Source: Chlorocebus sabaeus (taxonomy: Eukaryota; Chordata; Mammalia; Primates; Cercopithecidae). From it: a stretch of DNA of 64,000 bases. The notes under the pieces were generated by a model. It was not told where the DNA came from. It did no database searches and worked only from the letters and a program-made list of their open reading frames with translations. The first letter of the stretch is position 1; every line of letters begins with the position of its first letter. Below, in pieces: positions 45,961-56,957 of this stretch. Where the stretch lies: positions 112,637,143-112,701,142 of the forward strand of contig NC_132910.1 of the NCBI RefSeq assembly GCF_047675955.1, in the 5' to 3' direction. Position numbers and translations under genes: made by a program.

Positions 45961-46470
45961 AAAAGCTATAAGGATTGTTTTTTATTTGACAAACAATAAT
46001 TGTATGTACATGTATAAACTTTGATGATTCTGTTTTATTGACTGAAATAAAGACTGAAGATGGGATAGATTTGAACGAGAGGGAAAAAAGAACTCTATTT
46101 TGAACACACTATGTTTGAAACGTGTTAGAAATTCATATAGGAATGTTAAAGACAAAAATATTCTGGAACTATAGAAAAAAGTTGCGGCTAGAGACAAAAC
46201 ATGTGCTTCACCAGATTATTTTTGCAGGTTTCTAAATTTTTCTGAGAGTCTAATTGTTAAGAGGCAAAAGATAGCCACACTCATCCTTAGAAGCAACTCC
46301 AAAATAATCTACTATCAGTATGTCCTTTAGGGTTAACAGTCAAAAAGAAAAGAAATAGACATAAACAAGAGCGACATATAAAATTACCAACTCAAATATA
46401 AAATTATTGTAATAATTTTGTTATAAAAATAAAATTATTTCAGTAATTTTATTATTAAAATAAAATTATT
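45961..46470. other. AT-rich sequence, nothing recognised
   Basis: Contains a repeated AAAATTATTTCAGTAATTTT-like word at about 46425-46470. Confidence 0.4.
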
Positions 46471-46474
46471 TCCT

Positions 46475-46610
46475 TAGCTCCTTCCTTCTTTCCTTTCTTT
46501 CTTCCTTCCTTCCTTCGTTTCCTTCCTTCCTTCCGTCTTTCCTTCATTCCTTCCAGCCTCCCTCCATCCCATACTCCTTCCTTCCCTTCCTCTCTTCCTC
46601 CATTTTTCCC
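46475..46610. repeat. Degenerate (CCTT)n tract
   Basis: CTTCCTTCCTTC-type runs with many changes. The minus K/E/G/R frame at 46455-46649 is its product. Confidence 0.92.
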
Positions 46611-46639
46611 TAACAGATATTTAAATATATATATAAAAT

Positions 46640-47260
46640 GTATAGTCAAGTTGCCATATGTTCACTACTTATTTTAAACAACAGAACTTTAGAATATTTC
46701 CTGGATTTTGAAGCATCTCAATGCCTGCATTATCAATTATTTTTAATTCATTTGCTTCTATTTATACCTTATCTTACAAAAATATAGTAGATATGTTCTA
46801 ATTTTGCATTTTTAACTTTATGGAAAAGAAATCATACCACACAATATTTTTGTTGTTCGCCACTTTTTTGCTCATTCATTTACTGAATGTGGCTGTAGTG
46901 CATTTATTTTCACTTCAGTATAGAGTTTTAGTTGTGTGACTCTACTGTAATTTATTTGTCTTTTGTGTTGTGAAATTACATTTGGATTCTTTCTAGATTG
47001 TTGTTGTTATGATACACAATTTTAGAATAAGCATTCTTGCTTATTTCTCTTAGTATATGGAAGGTATCATTCTCTGTACTGTATGCTTTGATATGGTACC
47101 GTTGTGTTATTGAGTATGAATATATTTAAATATATTAGATGATACAAACTTATGTTCTAAAGGTATTGTTTAATTTAGTCTCCTAACAGCAGTGAATATG
47201 ATTTATCATTAATCTATATTGTCTCAAACATTTGCTATTTTTAATGTTATAGAGAATTGA
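46640..47260 (-). mobile_element. L1M fragment, antisense
   Basis: The plus strand follows the antisense of an old L1 ORF2 C-terminal part: TTTTTGCTCATTCATTTACT, GGATTCTTTCTAGATTGTTG, GAATAAGCATTCTTGCTTAT, then AGTCTCCTAACAGCAGTGAA. High divergence; no frame remains. Confidence 0.6.
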
Positions 47261-47479
47261 ATGCTTTGTCTATTGGCAACATCACTCTTTGTAATAGCAG
47301 TATATGTATTTCAGGGAAATATAAATTATAGATTTTATTGACACCTAAGAATGCATTCTCAGTTACCCAGCTACACTAATTTACCAACAATAAATTTAAC
47401 GTTTTTACATAAATTTTTGGAATACAAGTGCAATTTTGTTACATGCACAGATTGCATAGTGGTAAAGCCAGAACTTTTA

Positions 47480-48080
47480 GGGTATCCAACAGCTGGAAAT
47501 CTTACATTGTACTTTTAAGTAAATTTACCATTTAAAAGAGAATTCTGCCAGGTACAAGTTCTAATTTGAAATTCTCAGTTCTCTTAAGGCTTTTTAAAAA
47601 TTAGCTTTACTTTTACTCTTGAGACATTAGTCTACGTATTAATAATAATTGCTGTTCTGTTTCGGTTAATAATATGTTTAATATTTCTATCTGCATTTAG
47701 AACTTCTATATTTTCTTCTGCATTTTCACAATCATGTGTTTTGGGGCAGATCTCATTTATCAATTCTTTTGGAGGATACTGCACTACAGGAATCTGATAA
47801 TTCTTGCTTTTCCTAAATTCTGGAAAAAAATTAGCCATTTTATTTCTGAATATTATATCTCCCTCATGCTTGCCACAGCTTCCTTCCAGAATATATTTTA
47901 GAATTTGTTTTACTTTTTTATTCTATTTTTCTTCTCTCAGAATCTTTGATGATTTCTATCTCTTTGTCTGTGCTACATTCAGGGTAGTACCTTGGGGTAT
48001 ACATCTGAGTTGATGAATCTTCTTTTCATCTGTGTTTAACCTGCCATTTAACCTTTTCACTAACTTTTTATTATTTTAAT
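47480..48080 (-). mobile_element. L1M/HAL1-type fragment, antisense
   Basis: TCTGGAAAAAAATTAGCCAT followed by TTTATTTCTGAATATTATAT and the CTTCCTTCCAGAATAT region matches antisense text of old L1/HAL1 (the 'TTTTCGGCCATTATTTCTTC' segment). Possibly part of the same insertion as 46640-47260. Confidence 0.45.
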
Positions 48081-48470
48081 TATAGTATGCATCCCATAAA
48101 TAATGCAAAAAAATTAATGTTTTTTAGGCATAAATTCCCAGGCATGAATTCATAATTGGTGAAGCAAACTAATGAACATATTCGTTATTCAAGCCAGAAA
48201 ATGTTGAATATTTGTCTATTATTTTTATATTAGTTTCTTACTATGAGTTATATATATATACACACACACTCGCCATCTATAAATTCTAGAGTTTCTATTT
48301 AATTTAAAACTACTGGTTTATTTCTACAGACTTTTGTTCTTTCATCACATTTTTAAAAACCTTTTAAGTACACATGTGATATTGTATATCTGCCGATATT
48401 ATTACTTTTTCCCTTGTTTTGTTTGTTCCCATTCAGATTCTCTCATTTTAGTATTTGGAATATATATTTT
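48081..48470. other. AT-rich sequence, nothing recognised
   Basis: Includes a short TATATATATACACACACAC tract near 48249. Confidence 0.4.
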
Positions 48471-48476
48471 TTTATT

Positions 48477-49030
48477 TGGAGGCAGGGAACCTAAGGCTGT
48501 TTCAGGCCAACTTCCTAGAACTAAATTGAAAGGAAAACTCTAACTTTCCACTCCTAAGTAACAAAAGGGCCAGAGTCTACTCCCTTTTACTTTTTACGCA
48601 GAGCAGATAGGAAATTGGCTGTCCCCAAAAAATCAGGCTGATTGCGGGTAGAGTCTTCCTTTGCAAATTTGTAACTTCACCCTAGCTTCTGGTTGGTTGC
48701 TTTTTGCAACCAATCAGATGCTTGCACCGGAATGTGACCTTTGTAACTTCACTTCAGCTTCTGGTTGGCTGCTTTCTGCAACCCATCAGACTGATTGTGG
48801 GCTACGACTTTACTTTCATGAGGTGAACATGAAGTGGCCAGTGGGAAACTTCTAGGGGATATTTGAACCGAAGAAGATTCTGTATCCGGGTGCTTGAGCC
48901 ACTGGTCAGATCCGCTCCCACACTGTGGAGTGTACTTTTCGTTTTCAATAAATTCCTGCTTTCGTTCTTTTGTTGCTTCATTCTTTCTTTGCTTTGCTGG
49001 ACGTTTTGACCAATTCTTAACGGTATGACT
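48477..49030 (+). mobile_element. Solo LTR of a class I endogenous retrovirus
   Basis: LTR layout is visible. U3 has two 48-bp direct repeats with period 72 (48671-48718 and 48743-48790), each carrying a CCAAT-type word (CAACCAATCAG; CAACCCATCAG) and a CTTCTGGTTGG word. A TATA-like GGATATTTGAAC lies near 48855 and a polyadenylation signal AATAAA at 48947-48952. No gag, pol or env sequence adjoins it, so it is a recombined solo LTR. The family resembles MER-type gamma-retroviral LTRs but I cannot name it. Both ends are approximate. Confidence 0.75.
48947..48952 (+). terminator. LTR polyadenylation signal
   Basis: AATAAA at the expected U3/R to R/U5 position, followed by T-rich DNA. Confidence 0.55.
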
Positions 49031-49900
49031 CTTGATTTTATCTGGCTTTCCTTTTTACGTGGTCTTTTCCCCTAACTTGATTGGCTCAGTATCACCAGGC
49101 TTTGACCAATGCTGGGGACATCAGAGATTTTTTTACAATTTTGAATTCTCACTATTAGTTTGCTTTTGGTTGATGCTTTTGTATGCAATCTGATTGATCT
49201 ACAAAAGTGGTTTGGGTTTTAGGCGGCATTAGGTTTTTATCTGGACTATTGTTGCTCATCAACTGCAGCATACAGTCACAAATGAAAGTCATTCTTTCTA
49301 AACCTTAGAAAATTTTTAATCCATGCATATCTTCTCATTTCTAGTATAACAACACTCATAAAGCTGTAGAGATATAAAATTTGTTATATATTTGTTGCAA
49401 ATTAAATGTCAATAAAAATACATATTTATCAGACATAAATCCAAGCAAAAATATCCTTCTCATTCCTTGAATGCTATATTAAAATGTGAAAAGTGGATTA
49501 TAATTTATTAAATAGTCAAAAATGTCCCTAATGACATTTTTTAGGCAACTTTTATTGCTCTATTTTGAATATTTTGTAGAATATGCCTACATCATTCAAA
49601 TGAATGTTTGACTATATTTTCCACATTATAATCAAAAGGAAACATTAAATTATGTTTTATCAATGAAGAAACATTAAGTAAAGAAGAAAATTTCAAGTGA
49701 TTATTAGATTAGCACTGTATACCTCTGTAACATACTTAAATATGTCGGGCCAATGGCACTTTTTGACAGCTATTCATATGAAAATAACTCCTCACAAAAA
49801 GTTATTTTGTTACAATACAGTTTTTAAATTTCTTCTTTTTAAAGGCGGCTAATAAAACCTTCGTATTACGGTAACTTGTATTTTTAAAAAACAAGAATAT
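49031..49900. other. AT-rich sequence, nothing recognised
   Basis: 49060-49250 is less AT-rich and could be an extension of the LTR insertion; not supportable. Confidence 0.35.
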
Positions 49901-49904
49901 TGGC

Positions 49905-50050
49905 TACACGTGGTGGCTCATGCCTATAGTGCCAGATACTAGGGAGGCTGAAATGGAAGAACTGCTGAAGCCCAGGGACTCAAGGTGGTAAGCTATGATC
50001 ACAACACTGCACTCCAGCCTGGGTGACAGAGAAAGATCCTGTCTCTTGTA
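49905..50050 (+). mobile_element. Free Alu monomer or AluJ right arm (FLAM/FRAM-like)
   Basis: TTGGCTACACGTGGTGGCTC leads directly to CAGATACTAGGGAGGCTGAA and ACTCCAGCCTGGGTGACAGA, giving a single-arm length of about 140 bases with an A-rich tail. Diverged and old. Confidence 0.85.
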
Positions 50051-50138
50051 AAAAAGAGAAAAATATAGAGGATTTATCTAATTTTTTAATAATAATTTCA
50101 TTATTTCCTATTATATATTGCTACAGAAAGTGCACAAT

Positions 50139-50720
50139 GTTGTTACAAACAAGAATCATATGCAATATTGTATTTATGTTTGTATTAAAAATTACTATGA
50201 TAGGCCAGGCGCGGTGGCTCACGCCTGTAGTCCCAGCACTTTGGGAGGCCGAGGCAGGCAGATCACCTGAGGTCAGGAGTTTGAGACCAGCCTGACCAAC
50301 ATGGAGAAACCCCATCTCTACTAAAAATAGAAAATTAGGCAGGTGTGGTGGCGTATGCCTGTAATCCCAGCTACTCGAGTGGCTGAGGCAGGAGAATCAC
50401 TTGAACCCAGCAGGTAGAGGTTGCTGTGAGCCGAGATCGTGCCATTGCACTCCAGCCTGGGCGACAGAGCTAGACTCTGTCTCAAAAAAAAAAAAAAAAA
50501 AAAAAATTCCTATGATAATATAGTAGAAAATATATAGAAAAATTACTGTGATATAGTAAAAATTATTAGGATAGTATAGTAGAATATAGTATACATATAA
50601 TTACTATGATAATATAAAAATTACTATGATAACATAATACGTTGTCATAAACAAGTACCATATGTAATATTGTATTTATATTTATATTAAAAATTACTGT
50701 GATAATATAGTAGAATATTT
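50139..50720. repeat. Diverged tandem duplication split by an Alu
   Basis: Unit 1 starts GTTGTTACAAACAAGAATCA at 50139. Unit 2 starts GTTGTCATAAACAAGTACCA at 50641 and continues with TATGTAATATTGTATTTATA. After removing the Alu and one target-site copy the period is about 187 bp. ATTACTATGATAATATA words recur between them. Confidence 0.8.
50203..50502 (+). mobile_element. Alu (AluS), full length
   Basis: Starts GGCCAGGCGCGGTGGCTCAC, close to consensus, with an A-tail of about 23. Target-site duplication AAAATTACTATGATA (50188-50202) and AAAATTCCTATGATA (50503-50517). Confidence 0.97.
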
Positions 50721-51930
50721 TACAGATAAAATAGTAGAAAAAATATTTTTACTAAGTGGAAAAATATTTTAACCATTCTTACAATATACATTTAAATTTT
50801 GCATAGTTCACAATTTAAAAAAAAACTTCAGTAATATTTTTTACTTATATAACTTATTAAAAATTAATCCAGTATTCTGTTAAGCGCACATATTTATATT
50901 AAAAATCTTTTTTTACTTATATAGATTTACAAATGTATTTATGTGTGTCTTAAAGCACAAATTAAAGTACAGCAAAAAATTTGAATCTCTTTCCCATAAA
51001 TTTATTCCAAAATTGTTCTGCTCTTGAAAGAAAATAAACAGATATATTCAAACTATGGAACTAAATAACATCTGGAATAGTACTTAGATATTATTAGAAT
51101 ACTAACCATTTAAATGAGAAATATTATACTTTCTAAATTGCCTTTTAAAATTATGAGTCATAGTTTATTTGTCCTTCCATAATCACGAATAATATTACAA
51201 GTTTTTTCCTCTCTTCTCTGTTCTACTTGGGCTGTGATTATGAGAATAATAATGAATATGCCCATGCATTATGGTTTGATGATTTGAAAAGCTCTAATCC
51301 AAGAGCTTTGCAAATATTGTTGGGAATTATTTTTACTTTAATAGTGTATGTAATTTCATCAATTCTTTATTTGCTAGTTCATGTAATACCACAGATCAGA
51401 TGATTATAGGACCTATTGATTTTGATAAACAGATAATAACCTAAACTGTATAAAGGAAACCATCTTCTCTGTTTATTTACAGTTCATATCCTAAAAGATA
51501 TTTTAAAAATAAGAAAAACACACAATGTTAGAATTCTGAAATTTAAGAGGAAGAAAAAATAAGGGTAATAAGGTCTGATTATGAATTGTAAAATAAAATA
51601 GAATATCCCTAGTAGCCAACAGCAAAAGTGAAACACCAGGTTTAGTATATATTAGTGTTCCTGAAAAGATCACATTTCAATGAAATTAAATGCCCATTTC
51701 TATGGTTATTATATTTAAATATAATTAATGATAACGATAGCAAATTCTAGAAATTTTCTGTCTATATAAAATTACAATTTATTTTTCCATCCATTGTTTA
51801 ATATGAGTATTATCATTCCAAGCTTATACATGATGCTACTGGGCTCAGAAATTTCTATTTTCTGGTGATTCCCAATTTTTGTCTGCAATTATGACCTGTC
51901 CCCTAAATGTAAAATTTGCATCTTATATTT
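50721..51930. other. AT-rich sequence, nothing recognised
   Basis: No repeat family or gene-like feature could be recognised. Confidence 0.4.
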
Positions 51931-51939
51931 CTCACTCAA

Positions 51940-52890
51940 AATCTCCACTTAACTATTTAATACTCACTCCCAAAAGCAAACTACGTCTTTCTCCCTCTCT
52001 TGAGTTTTCTCATTTTCTTACTTAGGTGAATAAATGGCCAGTTTCTAAGATCTGGAACCTTGGTGATATTACCAACATCTCTCTGTCTTATCTGTTGCCT
52101 CATTAGACCAGCAGCAAATCCTGTTGGATTTACTTTCAAATTATATCCATAAACCAAGAATTTCTTCACACCTCCACTGCTGTAATGTTGCTTTAAACCA
52201 GCCTCATCTCTCACCTAGTGTCTATACCAACCGCTGTTAATAGCTTCCTACCCGGGGCCATTTCACTCATTTTCCTCAATCTGTAAATCATGCATCACAG
52301 AGGATACAAACAATTGTTTTAAAGACTGAATTTCTTCACAATACTTTCCCAGGCAAAGCACTGTAATGCTTTTCCAGGCAAAGCACTCCAGTGACTTTCT
52401 TTCACATAAAGAAATAAAATCTAGACTTCATACCAAAGTATGTAAATCTCCACAAGAGCCTGTCTCTGTCTGTTCTGGAACACCATTGCCATTCAATCTC
52501 TCCTTCCTCACTCTTGTCCCACACAGACACATAGTTATTCTCCAAATATATCCAATATGCCACCACCTCAGAACCTTTTCAAGCCCTCTGCCTTATGTCT
52601 TGAACTTTATTTTCCTGTATGTGACCTGACTAGCATCCCTCACTTCAGTCTGCTCCAGTGTCATCTTATGTGAAGGACTGTCTGAGAACTACAAACATTA
52701 TCTTCCTCCTCCAACCCTGGGACACTTCCCTATCATTTCCCCTTGCTTACACTTACCGCTGTCCAGCATACTTTATAGTTATCTATAATATTTCCTTAAA
52801 TCTATTCTCTCTCACTAGATTGAGAGTTCTGTGGAAGCAACAGAATTTTTTCTCTCACCTGATTCACTGATTTTAGTCTCTTCAATGTCA
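51940..52890 (+). mobile_element. L2 LINE, long 3' fragment, sense
   Basis: The L2 order is followed over about 900 bases: CATCTCTCACCTAGTGTCTA, AATAGCTTCCTACCCGGGGC, AATAAAATCTAGACTTCATA, TTGTCCCACACAGACACATA, CTCCAGTGTCATCTTATGTG, CACTAGATTGAGAGTTCTGT. Pyrimidine-rich compared with the flanks. A local duplication of CCAGGCAAAGCACT sits at about 52347-52390. The plus frames at 52366-52629 and 52658-52870 are not intact L2 protein. Confidence 0.8.
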
Positions 52891-53079
52891 ATTTGAATTA
52901 CTACTTACAGGTGATTTGTTACTCATGTCAGCAGTCATCTTTCTCAAGATGCTTAGTCACAGCAGCCAAGCCCCTTTTTTGAGATATTCCATGTTTTCCA
53001 TACATTCACACTTTCCGTGATTAAGTCCTAGGTATATTTGGCTGGGTGTGGGGGAGAAAAAGGGGGCACTGGAGTGGTG

Positions 53080-53240
53080 GTCATGGTAAAGGTAAATTTT
53101 ACTGCATGTAAATTTTAAATATGTAATCCTTGGGTGTTCCATGATATACTAATTTGTGATATTTTGATGAATGAAACTTCATAAAATTTGATTTTGAAAG
53201 AAAATCATTTAGCTTTTAAATCATTTTTAATATTTTGATA
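53080..53240 (+). repeat. First copy of a local direct duplication
   Basis: AAGGTAAATTTTACTG (about 53089), CATGATATACTAATTTGTGA and TATTTTGATGAATGAAACTT correspond to 53950-54110. The end of an L1M 3' text is included. Confidence 0.7.
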
Positions 53241-53384
53241 TATTAATATGTTTAATATTTTAATAAATCTAACATTATTCCATTTACCACACTCATTAAA
53301 TAGAAACCATAAATATTAAATATAACAGAACCTGGAGTTCTGTCTACATAATATTTGTCATTTATAAAAAAAACAAACCATCAT

Positions 53385-53985
53385 ATATTGTTGAACTTGA
53401 AACTGGTACAGACACTCTAGAGAACAGTTTGGCAGTTCCTCAATAAATTAAACTTGCTATGAACTTAATGTACACTTTCTTGACCTAGCATAAACATTCC
53501 AAGACATTCATCTTGGACAAACAAAAATTTATGTCCACACAAAACCATGTACATGAATGTTTATAGCTGTTTTACTCCTAATTGACAAAATAGAGAAGCA
53601 CCCTAACTGTCCTTCAACAAAAGAACGGATAACCTGTACAACGTTCACACAGTGAAATACCACTCAACAATGCAAAGAAACAAATTATTGGTAGACACAC
53701 ACTGTAAGTTAATCTCAAATGCACTATGCTTGGTGAAAGAAGCCGCTTTCAAATGGCCCCATACGGTAGGACTCTATCCTTATGGCTTCTGGAGAAGTCA
53801 GACTTATAGGGACAGAGATTAGATCCGTGGTTGCCATCAGGTAGTAATAAAGAGAAGAAGTGACCATAAAGCCTCAGCATAGGGAATGGTTACACAAATC
53901 TATACATATAAGAAAGCACACTAGAGCTGTATACTGGAAGGGTGATTAAGGTAAATTTTACTGTATATAAATGTAAAAAATCATC
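53385..53985 (+). mobile_element. L1M 3' part
   Basis: TTGAAACTGGTACAGACACT through CAGTTCCTCAATAAATTAAA, CAACAAAAGAACGGATAACC, CAGTGAAATACCACTCAACA and CTGGAAGGGTGATTAAGGTA follow the 3' end of old L1M ORF2 and UTR. No long frame persists. Confidence 0.75.
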
Positions 53986-54110
53986 TCCAGGTATTACATG
54001 ATATAGTAATTTGTGATATTTTGATTAACAAAACTTTATTACAAGAAATTTGATTTGTGAAAGCAAATTATTTTAGTTTAATGTTTTCATATTTTTAATA
54101 TTATTTAACA
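53950..54110 (+). repeat. Second copy of the local direct duplication
   Basis: AAGGTAAATTTTACTGTATA, CATGATATAGTAATTTGTGA and TATTTTGATTAACAAAACTT match 53080-53240. Similarity continues past the L1M end. Confidence 0.7.
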
Positions 54111-54434
54111 TTTTAATAATAATAAATATTTTAGGAAATCTAGTTGATCATTTGATAATTGTATTTCAATTCAACATTTTGTTTTTTGAAGACACACACA
54201 CACGTTTTTCCTTTTTCTTTTTTGGAGTGGATTTAAATTGGATACTACAGTTGTGTCAATGAACTTCAGGACTTGAGAATGCAAGGGTATTTGGGAAATA
54301 TTCCTTAGAGTTTTAAGAACATGCCAGACTAATTACCTCTGTCACCAAGTAATACAAGAAAAAACAAATGAAAATAAAATAGGCATACAGACAACTATCC
54401 CTTATTCATATTTAAATTATCGAAATCACGGTTT
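54111..54434. other. AT-rich sequence, nothing recognised
   Basis: No repeat family or gene-like feature could be recognised. Confidence 0.4.
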
Positions 54435-54462
54435 AAACTAACGCTGATTTTTCTTTCTTGAG

Positions 54463-54546
54463 ATTTCAACTCCAGCACGTTTCTTGCTGATTGTTATTTT
54501 TCTTATAACAGTCAGCATTGTCCTGATGCTCTACAAACTCCGGTGA
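54463..54546 (+). other. Candidate terminal exon: transmembrane tail (speculative)
   Basis: A branch-like CTAAC (about 54438), a pyrimidine tract TTTTTCTTTCTT and AG at 54461-54462 precede 27 open codons ending in TGA at 54544-54546. The translation contains ARFLLIVIFLITVSIVLMLY and then KLR: one hydrophobic helix plus a short basic tail, as in a type I membrane protein. I do not recognise the protein, and T-rich DNA gives hydrophobic frames by chance. No partner exon upstream is identified, so this is a lead and not a gene call. Confidence 0.15.
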
Positions 54547-55215
54547 AGAAAGTGCGTTCTACTAATACCAACAAAGGACTTAGGTCACTGCACTTTTGTT
54601 TTGTTTTGCTTTTATGCAAAAAAAAAAAATCTACTTTCCCTAACACAGGCTTATTTGAGGCCATCTGGCTCCATTCCAGTCCCAAGAGAAGTTACATGTG
54701 CAGCATAATACTTTGTGATCATTTACAATTTGGGCCTTAGAAGACTTTTTTCTCTATTTGAATTGTTTCTCTTGCCTGATTCCCTGATTCTCTTTCTTAA
54801 ATGTTAATTAGCATTAACTCTCAAAGATATTTATTAACCATGTCAGCAGGCATCCAGTGGATTTTATAAAATGACCTCAAACTGAAATTTGAGGTTAGTT
54901 CCAAAGAGGTCAGACTGTTTTCTTCTGATTGCTTATGATTTCTATTTGATGAGGCAGTTTAAGACAAAAATATACAATAGCTTTGCAAATGATCAAAATA
55001 TTCTTTTAATATTTGATTGAATAATACTCAGTCTAATATATTAAAGCCCTTATTTTTTATTTCCTCTTTCTTCCTAGTCTCTGGTCAACCACTTCCCAGA
55101 TTCTGTGAGCACTACAGTGTAACATTTTTTTTCTTCTCTAAGACCTAAGCCAGCAGTAATGGACTTTAAGCTGATCACCCGTCTTATCTTAAATTGTTTC
55201 TCTTTAATTCAGGAT

Positions 55216-55428
55216 TTTCTCAAATCATTGCTGACCTACTACTTGAAAACCACAAATCCTCAACTAATTCCCGACACAGTGGATTATTGGGAAACTTCAT
55301 CTGTTGTACCAAAGCAAAATTGTAACACTTGGAAAACTGAAACATTCAAACAGCTTTTGCCACCTCTCTTAACTGAAAGATTTTCTGTTCTTATCTGTTT
55401 GTTATTTTACACATGGTTATTCTAATGA
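55216..55428 (+). other. Candidate terminal exon: open frame after strong acceptor (speculative)
   Basis: The acceptor TTGTTTCTCTTTAATTCAG (AG near 55213-55214) precedes an open frame that begins DFLKSLLTYYLKTTNP, has a mixed-polarity middle (DYWETSSVVPKQNCNTWKTE) and ends with the hydrophobic stretch FSVLICLLFYTWLF and TAA at about 55423-55425. AATAAA follows near 55448. The same frame is open upstream to an ATG at 55159. The hydrophobic C-terminus could be a membrane anchor. No family recognised; chance remains the leading alternative. Confidence 0.15.
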
Positions 55429-55664
55429 TATTATTTTTGAATCCAGAATAAACATTCAGAAACAATGTATATCCACAAATTCAAAATAACCATGACGAGT
55501 TCTTTATTGAAGAAAAATAAAAACTTCAAATGATGACTAAGAATCCTACATCTAGAATATGTTCCATTTAAATGGATTTTTAAAACTAACAAGTAAAATG
55601 ATTTTTAAAACATATTTTATCTGCACTTTTTTCTTTTACACCACATTTCCATTTCCATTTACAG

Positions 55665-55901
55665 TGGAATAATTATTTTACAGAACTCGAGTCGTCTTTC
55701 CAGCTGAGGAGAGAGCCACAGACCCCTTGCATAGTAGACCAAGCGGCATTAGCAGTCGCATTCTCTGGTGATCCATGTAGGAAAATAATTGCTAAAAGTT
55801 TCATTGAAATGTATGAATCATTTGGATTTATTTTACCCCCAAAAGACATTTCTCCAATATGTTCATATATTATCTCATTGGGATTCATAGTGAATTCTTG
55901 A
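55665..55901 (+). other. Candidate exon: 78-codon open frame in a CpG-retaining patch (speculative)
   Basis: A pyrimidine-rich acceptor (TTTCCATTTCCATTTACAG, AG at 55663-55664) precedes 78 open codons to TGA at 55899-55901. The translation is polar and mixed, for example ELESSFQLRREPQTPCIVDQ and DPCRKIIAKSFIEMYESFGF, unlike the low-complexity frames elsewhere. CpGs are frequent at 55688-55760. A minus frame of 71 codons (55673-55888) overlaps. I do not recognise either product. The CpG retention could equally mark a conserved regulatory element. Confidence 0.2.
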
Positions 55902-56955
55902 TTTTCAGTGATCGTTGCTGAAAAATGTATATTTCGTGTAATTCTGTGTCGCGTTAGTGAAAGATATGTTTAGGATGTTTGCAAACCATATAATATTCTG
56001 GGGAGTGTGATGTTGTTTTCCTTCATAAACCAGCAGATTAAAGTATGAAAATAAGAGATAAAAAATAAACTCTAGTACAGCATAAGTGTACACACCTGTA
56101 ATACTGTAATCTCTCATCCATAAACTCTTCAACTCCTGCTGAAACCGTCAGGAAGGGTTTGTTTTGATCTGAACAGAGTGAAGAACATTCGGCTGAGCAA
56201 GCCCTATTCACTCAAAACCATTCTTTAACAAAACATTCTCTACGTGCCTAACTTATCAATAATGTATGTTGTTATAATGATGATGTATAAATTATGTCTT
56301 TTATTCATCACATTTCTCAATGTCACATTAACTCTGTCAGTGTCAATCTTAGTCTCATGCAGTTCTTTACTAAGTAATTTAAAATTCAAATATAATGAAA
56401 TCTCCCCTGATATGTACTCCAGTAAGTAGGGAAAGCAAAATGAGCCCTCTGGGATAATGAAAGTGTTTCAATATGGTTAATCTCAGATTTAATAATCCTG
56501 GGCTCTGTTACCATTTTATTTAAATAAAATTTTATCGGGAACCTATTTCTAATAACTAAAGTAAACTGATATAAAAATTAATGCGTAGGTTAAAAAAAGT
56601 GCCAGTAAGTAAAGGAAAATATAAAGCTCCCTGAGATCAGAGACCAGAGCTTCCTATGTCTGAGATTCTCCCTTAATTCATCTAATGATGTTACCGCAGA
56701 GCAGAAAACTCAAAAGTTGACAGTTTTCTAACAGGCGAGGATACGTTATTCTATGTTCTTTACAAAAAATCATTTCCTCAACTCTTTGAATATTCTCTGT
56801 GAGATTTGTTTAATGCTTGCCAAGGAAAATTTTACATATTTGAGAATGTATTCAATATTTTTTTTCCTGTGAAGTTATGCTTAGGGGTCAGATTTTTATA
56901 CATTCTTTTGAATTTATGATTTTTAAATCTTTTTAGTTGTTCTTTTAATTTAATT
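55902..56955. other. Unique sequence; CpG-containing to about 56245
   Basis: No repeat recognised. CpGs recur at about 55912, 55935, 55949, 56146, 56190 and 56243, more than in neighbouring desert DNA. Confidence 0.4.
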
Positions 56956-56957
56956 AT

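Noticed and set aside
46455..46649. Basic K/G/E/R minus frame resembling a nuclear-localisation region
   Set aside because: Produced by the degenerate CCTT tract.
52855..54860. Similarity between CACCTGATTCACTGATTTTA (about 52856) and GCCTGATTCCCTGATTCTC (about 54774) with shared ATGTCAGCAG downstream
   Set aside because: Similarity is about 70 percent over 90 bases and spacing does not match the nearby 860-bp duplication; too weak to claim.
55673..55888. 71-codon minus-strand frame
   Set aside because: Overlaps the plus frame at 55665-55901, which has the better acceptor context; both being coding is unlikely. Kept only as an alternative.
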